Of a DNA stretch of 64,000 nt, positions 44,401-52,197 are shown piece by piece. The stretch's first letter is position 1. Every line of letters starts with the position of its first letter. The position numbers and the translations under genes are program-made. This DNA is from Actinoplanes oblitus (GTDB lineage Bacteria > Actinomycetota > Actinomycetes > Mycobacteriales > Micromonosporaceae), in the NCBI RefSeq assembly GCF_030252345.1, contig NZ_CP126980.1:767501-831500 (forward strand), in the 5' to 3' direction. The notes below the pieces were generated by a model. The model did not search any database. It was not told where the DNA came from and was given only the letters and a program-made list of their open reading frames with translations.

Positions 44401-44513
44401 GGGCGGGCCGATCCGGATGGAGACGGTCATGCGGTGGCCCGGCCCGGAAGGCACCCGAGCGCACCGGCCCCGAGCCCCCCACCCGGCAGCCCGCCCAGCG
44501 AAGCGGGGACCAC

Positions 44514-45041
44514 TCACCGGGTGGTCCGGCCACGACGGCCGCGCGGGCCGGCCAGGCTGCGAGGCGCCCGGCAGCGGATCACCACGGCCGGCGGGGCGTC
44601 GATCAGGGGCTGCCGGTACTCCTCCGCCGGATAAGCCGGCTGCCAGGGAAACCGGTCCTCCGGATCGGGCCAGACCAGCTGCTGGAGGCGGACCCGGCCG
44701 GACCCGTAGCGAGCCAGGGCGGCGCCCGGCCACAACTCGGCAGTGGGCGAGCCGGCGAGGACCACCACCTCCTGGTCGACGATCAGGTCGGCGACCCGGC
44801 GGCCGTGCCGGAACCGGGCGCCCTCCTCGTGCACCCGGCCGGCCACCTCGTTGAGCAGCTGATGGCCGAGGTCCGGCGGCAGCCCGGCGATGATCAGCTC
44901 GGGATGGCCGCCGGCGGTCAGGCCCACCGTGTAGGCGAACGGGACGGCGCCGGGCGGATCCTCGTCGGACGGCAGCACGTGCACGACAGCCCAGCCGAAC
45001 TGCTGGATGATCTCGGTCTGCTCACTGAAGAAGTCGGACAT
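44514..45041 (-). CDS. DUF4262 domain protein
   Basis: A 175-residue protein of the DUF4262 family, found in many actinobacteria. MSDFFSEQTEIIQQFGWAVV opens it, followed by PFAYTVGLTAGGHPELIIAGLP and a region near WPDPEDRFPWQP. Function unknown. I chose ATG 45041; the frame open to 45470 runs antisense to the next gene. The C-terminal ~15 residues are Arg-rich and may be overextended. Not obviously related to the polysaccharide genes around it. Confidence 0.8.
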   Translation of the reverse strand: MSDFFSEQTEIIQQFGWAVVHVLPSDEDPPGAVPFAYTVGLTAGGHPELIIAGLPPDLGHQLLNEVAGRVHEEGARFRHGRRVADLIVDQEVVVLAGSPTAELWPGAALARYGSGRVRLQQLVWPDPEDRFPWQPAYPAEEYRQPLIDAPPAVVIRCRAPRSLAGPRGRRGRTTR

Positions 45042-45113
45042 GGGACCCCCTGGGAAGACGGACTGAGGCCCACTATGGAACAGGTGTACGACACTTTTCG
45101 CGGTACCCAAACC

Positions 45114-45125
45114 GTACGTACGTAC
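45114..45125. promoter_or_regulatory. 12-bp perfect palindrome gtacgtacgtac
   Basis: A self-complementary 12-mer three nt upstream of the VOC gene's putative -10. A bound repressor would occlude the promoter of the VOC gene. Confidence 0.45.
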
Positions 45126-45128
45126 TGT

Positions 45129-45134
45129 TAGAAT
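45129..45134 (+). promoter_or_regulatory. Putative -10 of leaderless VOC gene
   Basis: TAGAAT, six nt before ATG 45141. Confidence 0.6.
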
Positions 45135-45140
45135 GCCGCC

Positions 45141-45509
45141 ATGCGCATCGTCGGCCTGCATCATGTCCAACTGCTGATCCCGCCCGGCGGCGAAGCCGTC
45201 GCGCGGTCCTTCTACAGCGGCGTCCTCGGGATGGCCGAGGTGGTGAAACCGCCGGTCCTGGCGGCTCGGGGAGGCTGCTGGTTCCGGGCCGGCGGCTGGG
45301 AGGTGCACCTCAGCCCGGTCCCGGACTTCGCCCCGGCCACCAAGGCGCACCCGGGCGTGCTGATTCACGACCTGGACGCCCTGGCCGAGACGCTGAAAGC
45401 CGCCGGCCACCCGGTCGAGTGGGATCCACACTTCCCGGGTCACCGGCGGCTCTACTCCGCCGACGGCCACGGCAACCGCCTGGAGTTCCTGGAACCGATC
45501 AGGGGTTGA
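45141..45509 (+). CDS. VOC/glyoxalase family protein
   Basis: A 122-residue single-module vicinal-oxygen-chelate protein. It begins with a metal ligand in LHHVQLLIP, has AEVVKPPVL and HLSPVPDF, and ends DGHGNRLEFLEP with the usual C-terminal Glu ligand. Such proteins are dioxygenases, lyases or antibiotic-binding resistance proteins; the substrate cannot be told. Leaderless. Its 3' end overlaps the GH26-like gene tail-to-tail by 11 bp. Confidence 0.85.
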   Translation: MRIVGLHHVQLLIPPGGEAVARSFYSGVLGMAEVVKPPVLAARGGCWFRAGGWEVHLSPVPDFAPATKAHPGVLIHDLDALAETLKAAGHPVEWDPHFPGHRRLYSADGHGNRLEFLEPIRG

Positions 45510-46494
45510 AGTACGGGTCCGTGACCAGTGCGTGGAACGCGCCGAAGGCGGCCCGGTCGCCGCTGAGCTGGAACTGCTGGTTGGGGCCGTTGCCGTCCGG
45601 GTCGGACTCGAAGTACGCGACCGCCTTGATCTGCCGGTTCGCCTTGAAGGTGCGTTCCGCGTCGCGCAGCCAGGCGGCCCGGTTCGCCGAGCCCCAGGCC
45701 TTCGCCACGCCGAACTCGCCGATGATGATCGGTTTCGGGCGTTGGGCGGCCCACTGCAGGAACGGGCCCATCAGCTCGCCGATCGGCTGGAAGTCGGCGC
45801 CGGCGTACACGTCGACACAGGTCCAGTCGACCTGGTCGTCGCCCGGGTAGAAGTCCGGCGCCTCGCCGCGCTGGAAACCCTCGGCGGTCGGGCACCACAC
45901 CCAGGAGACGTTGTCGGCGTGCTCCCGGTGGAAGATCGCCCGGACGTACTTCCAGGCCGCGATGTAGTCGGCGCCCGACCACATGGTCGCCCGCAGGTTC
46001 GGCCGGTCCATCTCCCAGCGCATCCGGAGCAGCACCGGGCGCTTGATCTTCCGGATCCGCCGGGCCTGCTGGGCGATCAGCCGGTCGTGCTCACCGTCCA
46101 GGATGGACCTGTTGTCGCCGGTCGCCCAGCTGATCATCAGGGACTGGCCCTGCGCCAGGAACTCCTGATCGGACTCGGTCCCGACCAGCTGGTCGAAGCG
46201 CCGGTAGGTGTTCAGGATGTCCAGCCGCCGGCCCAGCGAGGTCTCCAGCGAGTCGACAGCTGCCAGCCGCCCCACGTGGGTGAGCTCGTCCGGCTTGATC
46301 CAAGCGCCGACGTACGCTCCCGTCGCCGGAGGCGCGAACGGCCCGGCGGCGAACGGACCACCGCGCACCGCTACGGCCGGCGGCCGGCCGGAGAGATCGG
46401 GGGACGGCTCGGGCGCCGGTCGCGGCTTGTCGCCGGTGCAGGCCGACAGCAGCACGAGTACGGCGACGAGCGTCCCGGCCAGCGCCTTACGCAT
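45499..46494 (-). CDS. GH26-like glycoside hydrolase, lipoprotein
   Basis: A 331-residue surface lipoprotein (lipobox LLSAC, Cys19) with a GH26-type barrel from about 60. The acid/base Glu161 lies in LRMRWEMDRP and the nucleophile Glu260 in IIIGEFGV, the two hallmark sites. GH26 enzymes cut mannan or mixed-linkage glucan, and relatives sit in exopolysaccharide operons. It is the last gene of the minus-strand polysaccharide operon, overlapping the methyltransferase by 8 bp, so it may trim or release the polymer. RWE replaces the more usual HE pair. Confidence 0.82.
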   Translation of the reverse strand: MRKALAGTLVAVLVLLSACTGDKPRPAPEPSPDLSGRPPAVAVRGGPFAAGPFAPPATGAYVGAWIKPDELTHVGRLAAVDSLETSLGRRLDILNTYRRFDQLVGTESDQEFLAQGQSLMISWATGDNRSILDGEHDRLIAQQARRIRKIKRPVLLRMRWEMDRPNLRATMWSGADYIAAWKYVRAIFHREHADNVSWVWCPTAEGFQRGEAPDFYPGDDQVDWTCVDVYAGADFQPIGELMGPFLQWAAQRPKPIIIGEFGVAKAWGSANRAAWLRDAERTFKANRQIKAVAYFESDPDGNGPNQQFQLSGDRAAFGAFHALVTDPYFNP

Positions 46495-47224
46495 GGACCC
46501 GCCGGGCCGTGTAGAGCACGTTCACCGCGTACCCGTCGGTGCCGGGCAGCCGCCGGGCCGCCGCGTCCGCGAGCCGGGCCAGCCGGTGCTCGTGCAGCGA
46601 CGGGGTGAGCATGGAGAACCCGCGGCGCTCCACGATCTCGAAGCCGTGCCGGTCGAGCAGCGCGGCCACCTCCTCGTGGGACAGTTCGGCGAACCAGCGC
46701 TCGCCGTGGTGCCGGCGGGCCCGCAGGTGCCGCACCGATCCGGCGTTGCCGTGGTTCTCCACCACCAGCAGCCCGGAGCCGCGGTGCGGCAGCGCCTTGG
46801 CGGCGAACGCCAGGGCCCGGTCGCGGACCGTCTCGTCCACGTTGAGCAGCAGCCGGAACACCGTCACGATCGCCGGGAAACCAGCCGCCACCGGGGTCGG
46901 CACCGGGCCGTCGGTGGCGACCTGATGCCAGTACGCCCGGGAGCCCACCTCGGCCGCCTTCGCCATCATCTCGGCCGACGTGTCGTAGCCGTGCGCCTCG
47001 CGGACCAGGCCGTGCAGGGTGCGGATGGCTCGCCCGGTGCCGCAGGCGAAGTCGTGGTGTACCGGCGGGTGGTGCCCCTCGAACTCGCGGCGGACCAGGT
47101 CACGCAGGTAGTCGCGCTGCCGGTCGTTGATCCGGGACGCGTAACTGTCCGGCGCGTAGGTCACCGACTCGTATTTCTCCACCGCTTCGGTGTCCCGGAA
47201 CACCTGCGTGTAGTCGCTGGTCAA
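46487..47224 (-). CDS. SAM-dependent methyltransferase
   Basis: A 245-residue class I methyltransferase. The SAM motif is HHDFACGTGRAIR; motif II-like HGYDTSAEMM and post-motif TVFRLLLNVDE follow. TTG 47224 overlaps the flippase stop (TTGA) and is preceded by an aggagg Shine-Dalgarno; no ATG or GTG fits. It may methylate a sugar or cap the glycan chain. Overlaps the next gene by 8 bp. Confidence 0.83.
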   Translation of the reverse strand: MTSDYTQVFRDTEAVEKYESVTYAPDSYASRINDRQRDYLRDLVRREFEGHHPPVHHDFACGTGRAIRTLHGLVREAHGYDTSAEMMAKAAEVGSRAYWHQVATDGPVPTPVAAGFPAIVTVFRLLLNVDETVRDRALAFAAKALPHRGSGLLVVENHGNAGSVRHLRARRHHGERWFAELSHEEVAALLDRHGFEIVERRGFSMLTPSLHEHRLARLADAAARRLPGTDGYAVNVLYTARRVHA

Positions 47225-48723
47225 CTCGCCTCCTGAGGGTTTCGTCGGGTGAACGCGCCGAGTTCGAGCCGGTCGCGCAGCAGCCAGGCGCCGCCGGCGA
47301 AGGCGGGCACCGCGACCGCGGTGGCCAGCGCCAGGCCGGCCGGACCGCCCCCGGCAAGGGTGGTCACGGCCCACGGCAGTACGCCGAAGCAGCCGGCCGC
47401 CAGCAGCGCGGCGGCCCGGGTGCCCGGCCCGAACGGGTGCAGGCGGGCGCCGCGGTACACCTGGACCAGCGGCAGCAGGTTGTTGGCCACCATCGCGCCG
47501 GCCAGTCCCGCGGCCGCGCCCAGCGCGCCCCACCGGGGAATCAACAGCACGTCCAGGCCGATCGTGACGGCCAGGGCGACCAGCACGTTGCCGAGATTGA
47601 GCGAGGTGCGCCCGGCCATCGCCAGCACCATGTCGACCATGCCGCAGCCGGTGGCCACCAGCATCGCCACCGCCAGCAGCCGCACCACCGGCGTCCCGGC
47701 GGCATAGCCGGGACCGAAGAACCGCAGGTAGTACGGCGCGAGCAGGATCACCAGCAGGCTGATCGGCCAGGTGATCAGCACCAGCCAGCCGGTGGCGACC
47801 TGGTAGAGCCGGTTGGCGGTGTCCCGGTCGCCGGTGCTCAGTGCCTCGGCCAGCCGCGGCTGCACGGACTGCGAGATGCCCTGGTTGGCGAACTGGATCA
47901 GGATCACGAAGCGGCCGGCCACCGCGTAGACGGCGGCCGCCCCGAGCCCGCCGAGCGCGGCGACCAGCAGCACGTCCACCCGTTGCAGGGCGAGCTGGGC
48001 CACCGCGGCGAGCGCGCGCGGTCCGGTGAACAGCCAGAATTCACGGCGCAGGGCCCGGCGCTCGGCCCGGCGGCTGGTCGCGCCGGCGGGACGTCCGGTC
48101 AGGTGGACGCGGCGGGCCGCGAGCCCGGCGAGCACGGCGGCCGGGAGGTAGGGGACGGCCCAGGCCAGCGCGAGAGCGGGCAGCGAGGGGAACCACAGTG
48201 CCGCGGCGCCGACCGTGAGCAGTTGCAGGACGTTGCGGGTCACCCGGTCCACCAGCACTGTCGGGCGCATCGAGCGATAGCCGCGGGTGGCGGTGAGGAG
48301 GGTGTCGGTGAGCACCTGCAGCGGCAGGAAGACCGCGAGCATCCGCAGCGCGTCCCGGTGGCCGCCGGAGCCGGCGATCCCCATCGCCAGGGCCAGGACC
48401 AGCGACAACCCGACGACCGGGAGGATGCCGGTGCGCAGGCAGGCGCCGAGCAGGTGGTCCCGGCCGGTGGCTCGCAGCCGGGCCGGCCAGTAGACCAGCC
48501 CGGTGCCGGTGCCCAGCTTGGCCAGGCCGCCGGCCAGCACGAACGCGGCGGTGGCGGAGAAGAACGCGCCGGCCTCGGCCGGTCCGAGGCGACGCGCGAC
48601 GATCCAGGTCACCACCACGCCGACGCCGCCGGCCAGGGCCGATCCGGCGATGTTGGCCAGTCCGCCGCGGGCCGCGCCGCGCGTCTGTTCGGCGGGGTTC
48701 GCGGTGAGCAACCCTGAGGTCAC
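47221..48723 (-). CDS. Wzx-like polysaccharide flippase
   Basis: A 500-residue MOP-superfamily membrane protein with about 12-14 helices, predicted to flip the lipid-linked repeat unit. The N-terminal NIAGSALAGGVGVVVTWIVARRL and central FANQGISQSVQPRLAEAL segments are typical. It overlaps the upstream sulfotransferase by 4 bp and the methyltransferase by 4 bp. Confidence 0.87.
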   Translation of the reverse strand: MTSGLLTANPAEQTRGAARGGLANIAGSALAGGVGVVVTWIVARRLGPAEAGAFFSATAAFVLAGGLAKLGTGTGLVYWPARLRATGRDHLLGACLRTGILPVVGLSLVLALAMGIAGSGGHRDALRMLAVFLPLQVLTDTLLTATRGYRSMRPTVLVDRVTRNVLQLLTVGAAALWFPSLPALALAWAVPYLPAAVLAGLAARRVHLTGRPAGATSRRAERRALRREFWLFTGPRALAAVAQLALQRVDVLLVAALGGLGAAAVYAVAGRFVILIQFANQGISQSVQPRLAEALSTGDRDTANRLYQVATGWLVLITWPISLLVILLAPYYLRFFGPGYAAGTPVVRLLAVAMLVATGCGMVDMVLAMAGRTSLNLGNVLVALAVTIGLDVLLIPRWGALGAAAGLAGAMVANNLLPLVQVYRGARLHPFGPGTRAAALLAAGCFGVLPWAVTTLAGGGPAGLALATAVAVPAFAGGAWLLRDRLELGAFTRRNPQEAS

Positions 48724-49598
48724 CCGCGGCGCCAGATCGGGGTGTGCCGCAGCCAGGAGGCCAGCGCCTCGTCGTGCGGCTGGTAGTAGGCGCGCAGCTC
48801 GCGCCGCAGCCCCGGGTCCATGTCGGCCTGCCGGGGGCGGGCGTTGTGCCGTTCGAACGCCGGGCGTTCCAGCTGCGGCGGCAGCCCGAGGAAGCGGCAG
48901 ACCTCGTCGTAGACCGGCTCCGGATCGGCGAAGAACCGCTCCGACTCCACCACGTGGATGCGTTCCCGCCCGACGTGCTGGGCCATCACGCTCAGGTACC
49001 GGGCGTACTCGCCGCGGGCCCGGTAGGCGTGGTGCTGGTGGGCGAAACTGTAGTACTCCGGGTCGGCGGCCAGCCGCTCCTCTTGCCGGTGCAGGCGAGC
49101 CGGCTCCAGGGCGAGCGCCGCGCCGAAATCACGCTCGGTGTCGAAGCCGCGAGCCACCTCGTGGTGGTGCTGCGAGTAGGCGCGCTCCACCGGATCACGA
49201 ACCAGGACCACGATCTTGGCGTACGGCAGGTCGCGGGCGATCCGAGCGACGGCCTGCGGGTGATACATGTAGTACGGACTCGACTCGAAGGTCTGCGCCG
49301 GGACGCCGTACCGCTCGGCCACCTTCTCCGCCGCGCGCCGGGCCGGGAAGTGCGCCCGGTACCAGTCGATCCCGCGGTGGTAGGACGTGTCGAAGTAGTG
49401 CACGCCCTTGTGCAGCACCGCCTTGAGCACCACCGGGTGCGCGGACATCGCCCGGTACAACGAGGTGGTGCCGCAGCGCTGGCCGCCGCAGATCAGGAAG
49501 CTCGGGAGCATCCGCTGGTCCGAGGTGAGCCGGCCGAACGATCGGGAGCCCAGGTGCACCACCGCCTTCATCGGGGCGGGCAGGTTGCGGACGTTCAT
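48720..49598 (-). CDS. PAPS-dependent sulfotransferase 2
   Basis: A 292-residue sulfotransferase of the heparan-sulfate N-deacetylase/N-sulfotransferase type. Signatures: 5'-PSB loop FLICGGQRCGTTSLYRAM (34-51) and 3'-PB VVLVRDPVERAYSQHHHE. The sequence KGVHYFDTSYHRGIDWYRAHF is family-typical. It differs from the first sulfotransferase by architecture, so the two should modify different acceptor sites. ATG overlaps the kinase-like gene stop by 1 bp (TGATG). Confidence 0.9.
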   Translation of the reverse strand: MNVRNLPAPMKAVVHLGSRSFGRLTSDQRMLPSFLICGGQRCGTTSLYRAMSAHPVVLKAVLHKGVHYFDTSYHRGIDWYRAHFPARRAAEKVAERYGVPAQTFESSPYYMYHPQAVARIARDLPYAKIVVLVRDPVERAYSQHHHEVARGFDTERDFGAALALEPARLHRQEERLAADPEYYSFAHQHHAYRARGEYARYLSVMAQHVGRERIHVVESERFFADPEPVYDEVCRFLGLPPQLERPAFERHNARPRQADMDPGLRRELRAYYQPHDEALASWLRHTPIWRRG

Positions 49599-50827
49599 CA
49601 GAGTTCCTCCACGCGCCGGATGAGTACCGGCAGCAGCCAGGTGCCGAGCACGCCGAGCCGGGCACCGGCCTCGGCCTGACGGTCGGTCAGGTAGCGCACG
49701 GCGAGATCGACCAGGTAGAGCAGCGCGGTGGTCTCGCGGGCCACCGGAGCGACCCCGAACGGGGCGAGCAGCTCGTCGGCCCGGCGTACCGTGGCCTCCA
49801 CCGCGCCCCGGGCGTCGCCGCTGGTCTGGATGCGTTTCTGCAGTTCGTGGTGCACCGCGTCGAAGCCGAGCGGCACCCCGGTGGCGAACCGCTCCCAGTC
49901 CCAGACCAGCAGCGCGTCGGCCAGGTTGGCCATGTTCCAGGGCGCCCAGTCGCCGTGCCAGGCGCCGTACCGCAGGGTGGTCTCACCGCTGTGCGCGGCG
50001 AGCAGGTCGACGGCGGCGGCCAGCCCGGCGCCCTCCGGCCGTTCGGCGACCGCGGCCAGCCGGGCACGCAGTTCGTGCCAGTACGCGCTCTGCACCAGCG
50101 GCCCGGTGGTGTATCCGCAGCACCCGGCGATGTCGACCATCGCCGCGGTGAGCCGGCGCGGGGTCAGCGGCGCGCGCGGCAGCCAGACCGGCAGCGCGGT
50201 CTGCACCAGCACCTGCAGGCCGCGCCACTGCCCGGCGTGCAGCACCCGGGGCACTGTCAGCTTGGTCAGCCCGCTGCTGCCCAGCGCGTGCAGCGCTGCC
50301 GTCTCGGCGCGGACCAGCCGCTGGGTGAGCGGGCCGGTGCCGATCTTGCCGAAGGCGAACGTCTCGCCCTCCGGGGTGAGCAGCTGGAGCACCGGCTTGC
50401 GGTTGGCCCGAGCCGGACCGATATGGACACTTACTGACAAATCGCGCCGGAGTGAGTCGCTCAGGTAACCGTCGATGCTGGCCGAGACCGGGCCGGTGAT
50501 CCGGATCCGGTCGCGGAAGACCAGCCGGTCGGCCCGGGCGTGCACGGTGGCCACCACGGCGTTGCGCTTGAGCCGGGCCATCCGGGACTGTGGCTCGGCG
50601 TACCGGCGCACCGCCGCGGCGGCGACCGGGCGGGACGCGTTCGGCACCAGCAGGCGGGGGCGGTGCGCGTTCGGCACCACCAGGTACTCCGCGATCAGGT
50701 TGCCCTCGCCGCCGTTCGGGTCGCACGGCCGCGGGTACAGCAGGCTGAGGACCTCGGTGAGGTACTGCGTGCGCAGCGCCGCGTCACCCGCGGTCAGCGC
50801 GGCGGGTGCGGTCTTGACTGGGCTCAA
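49598..50827 (-). CDS. APH-fold kinase-like protein
   Basis: A 409-residue protein. The C-terminal half (about 205-400) is an aminoglycoside/choline-kinase-like fold with the Brenner motif HGDWAPWN and the metal motif VWDWER. The N-terminal half has no recognised domain and could bind the polymer or lipid acceptor. TTG 50827 overlaps the upstream stop (TTGA); the longer open frame to 52081 is antisense-like shadow of the polymerase gene. In this operon a sugar or polyprenol kinase is plausible, resistance less so. Confidence 0.78.
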   Translation of the reverse strand: MSPVKTAPAALTAGDAALRTQYLTEVLSLLYPRPCDPNGGEGNLIAEYLVVPNAHRPRLLVPNASRPVAAAAVRRYAEPQSRMARLKRNAVVATVHARADRLVFRDRIRITGPVSASIDGYLSDSLRRDLSVSVHIGPARANRKPVLQLLTPEGETFAFGKIGTGPLTQRLVRAETAALHALGSSGLTKLTVPRVLHAGQWRGLQVLVQTALPVWLPRAPLTPRRLTAAMVDIAGCCGYTTGPLVQSAYWHELRARLAAVAERPEGAGLAAAVDLLAAHSGETTLRYGAWHGDWAPWNMANLADALLVWDWERFATGVPLGFDAVHHELQKRIQTSGDARGAVEATVRRADELLAPFGVAPVARETTALLYLVDLAVRYLTDRQAEAGARLGVLGTWLLPVLIRRVEEL

Positions 50828-52197
50828 TTGGTGGTCTTCCCCTCGATCCAGTTGCGCCAGAGCAGCGCGTACGCCAGAACCATGAATGCCAGCGGGGTGA
50901 CCAGCGAGTTGTACCAGAGCATCGCGGAGAACGAGCTGACCAGCGCGGCGCTGCCGGCCACCCCGATCGCGGAGCGGTCCCGGCGGAAACGCCACAGGCC
51001 GTACCCGAAGAAGCCGAGGTATCCGGCGGTGCCGACCGCGCCGTACGCGTAGAGCAGCTGCCAGAGCTGGCCGTTGCCGCCGATGGTGAAGTTGCCGCAG
51101 CGCTCGCACTCCGAGCTCTCGCCGACCGTGATCGAGTTGCGCCCGCCGAGGGTGTTGCGGGTGCCGCCGTAACCGATCACCGGGGAGTCGGCGAATCCGT
51201 CCATGGCCCGCTCGATCAGGAACGAGCGGACCCCGTTCGACTTGCCGTTGTCCAGCCGGGCCTGCACGGTGCCGCCGAGCGGGGTGGCCAGCAGCGCGAC
51301 AGCGATCGCGGCGGCCGCCAGCGCCAGCGCGCCGAGCACCCAGAGCTTGCCGGCCAGCACGTAGCGGATCCCGGCGTAGAGGACCACCACGCCGAGGCCG
51401 ATCCACAGGCCCCGGTTCAGCGAGACCACCGCCGGAGCCACCGAGACCAGCAGGCAGAGCCAGGCCAGCACCCGCCGGCCGCGGCGGTGGGTGGCCGCGG
51501 CGGCCACCATCAGCCACGGGACCAGCAGGCAGAAGTTGTTGCCCCAGGTGTTGGTGTATCCCCAGGGTGCCGCCGGGCGGGGCTTCTCGCCGCCGACGAT
51601 GTCCATGATCTGCGCGGCGTACGGGTGCACCAGCGAGCGGACGAAACCCTTGCTCCGGATCCCGTGCGGCAGCAGCCACTCCACCGGCGCGGTGAACTCG
51701 AACGTGCCGGCCACCATGCCGAGCAGCCCGCCCAGCACGGTCAGCACGAACATCCCGGCCAGCAGCCGGACCAGCCGGCGCCGGGGCAGCTCCCGCTCGG
51801 TCAGGTTCCCGGCGTAGAGCAGCAGGACGGTCAGCGAGGCGTACATGGCCAGCTTGTAGAGCACCGCCGGCAGCCGGCCGGCGGCGCGCTCGACAACCGT
51901 CTGCGCCGGGTCCGCGCCGAGCGCCGCGATGCTCACCACCGCGGCGATCAGGAAGATCGCCCACCAGGCGAAACCGGGGGGCAGCCGGAGCGGGCGGCCG
52001 GCGGCCCGCCGGCGGATCAGCAGGACCAGCATCGGTACGGCGAACAGCGGAAAGATCAGCACGCCGAGCCCGAGCGCCCACCAGAGCGGGTACAGCAGCA
52101 GGATCCCGGTCACCGGCCAGGCCGGCAGGCTCAGGTCCCGTCCGGCGCGTTGCTGGGCCGAGCCGGCCGGGGGCGCCGCCGGGGCGACCGCCGTCAC
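50824..52197 (-). CDS. Wzy-type O-antigen polymerase/ligase-like protein
   Basis: A 457-residue membrane protein with about 11-12 helices and a large outward loop (about 195-225) plus the second loop (about 305-380, GGTRNTLGGRNSITVG). The SLNRGLWIGLG segment, with an Arg flanked by helices, matches the O-antigen ligase (Wzy_C) family. It would polymerise flipped repeat units in Wzx/Wzy pathways. Overlaps Wzz-like and kinase-like genes by 4 bp each. Confidence 0.83.
   Translation of the reverse strand: MTAVAPAAPPAGSAQQRAGRDLSLPAWPVTGILLLYPLWWALGLGVLIFPLFAVPMLVLLIRRRAAGRPLRLPPGFAWWAIFLIAAVVSIAALGADPAQTVVERAAGRLPAVLYKLAMYASLTVLLLYAGNLTERELPRRRLVRLLAGMFVLTVLGGLLGMVAGTFEFTAPVEWLLPHGIRSKGFVRSLVHPYAAQIMDIVGGEKPRPAAPWGYTNTWGNNFCLLVPWLMVAAAATHRRGRRVLAWLCLLVSVAPAVVSLNRGLWIGLGVVVLYAGIRYVLAGKLWVLGALALAAAAIAVALLATPLGGTVQARLDNGKSNGVRSFLIERAMDGFADSPVIGYGGTRNTLGGRNSITVGESSECERCGNFTIGGNGQLWQLLYAYGAVGTAGYLGFFGYGLWRFRRDRSAIGVAGSAALVSSFSAMLWYNSLVTPLAFMVLAYALLWRNWIEGKTTN

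Noticed and set aside
49598..52081. A single 827-codon minus-strand frame
   Set aside because: Its first half is out of frame with the polymerase gene on the same strand (50824-52197), which has clear membrane topology. Only the part from TTG 50827 has APH-fold motifs.
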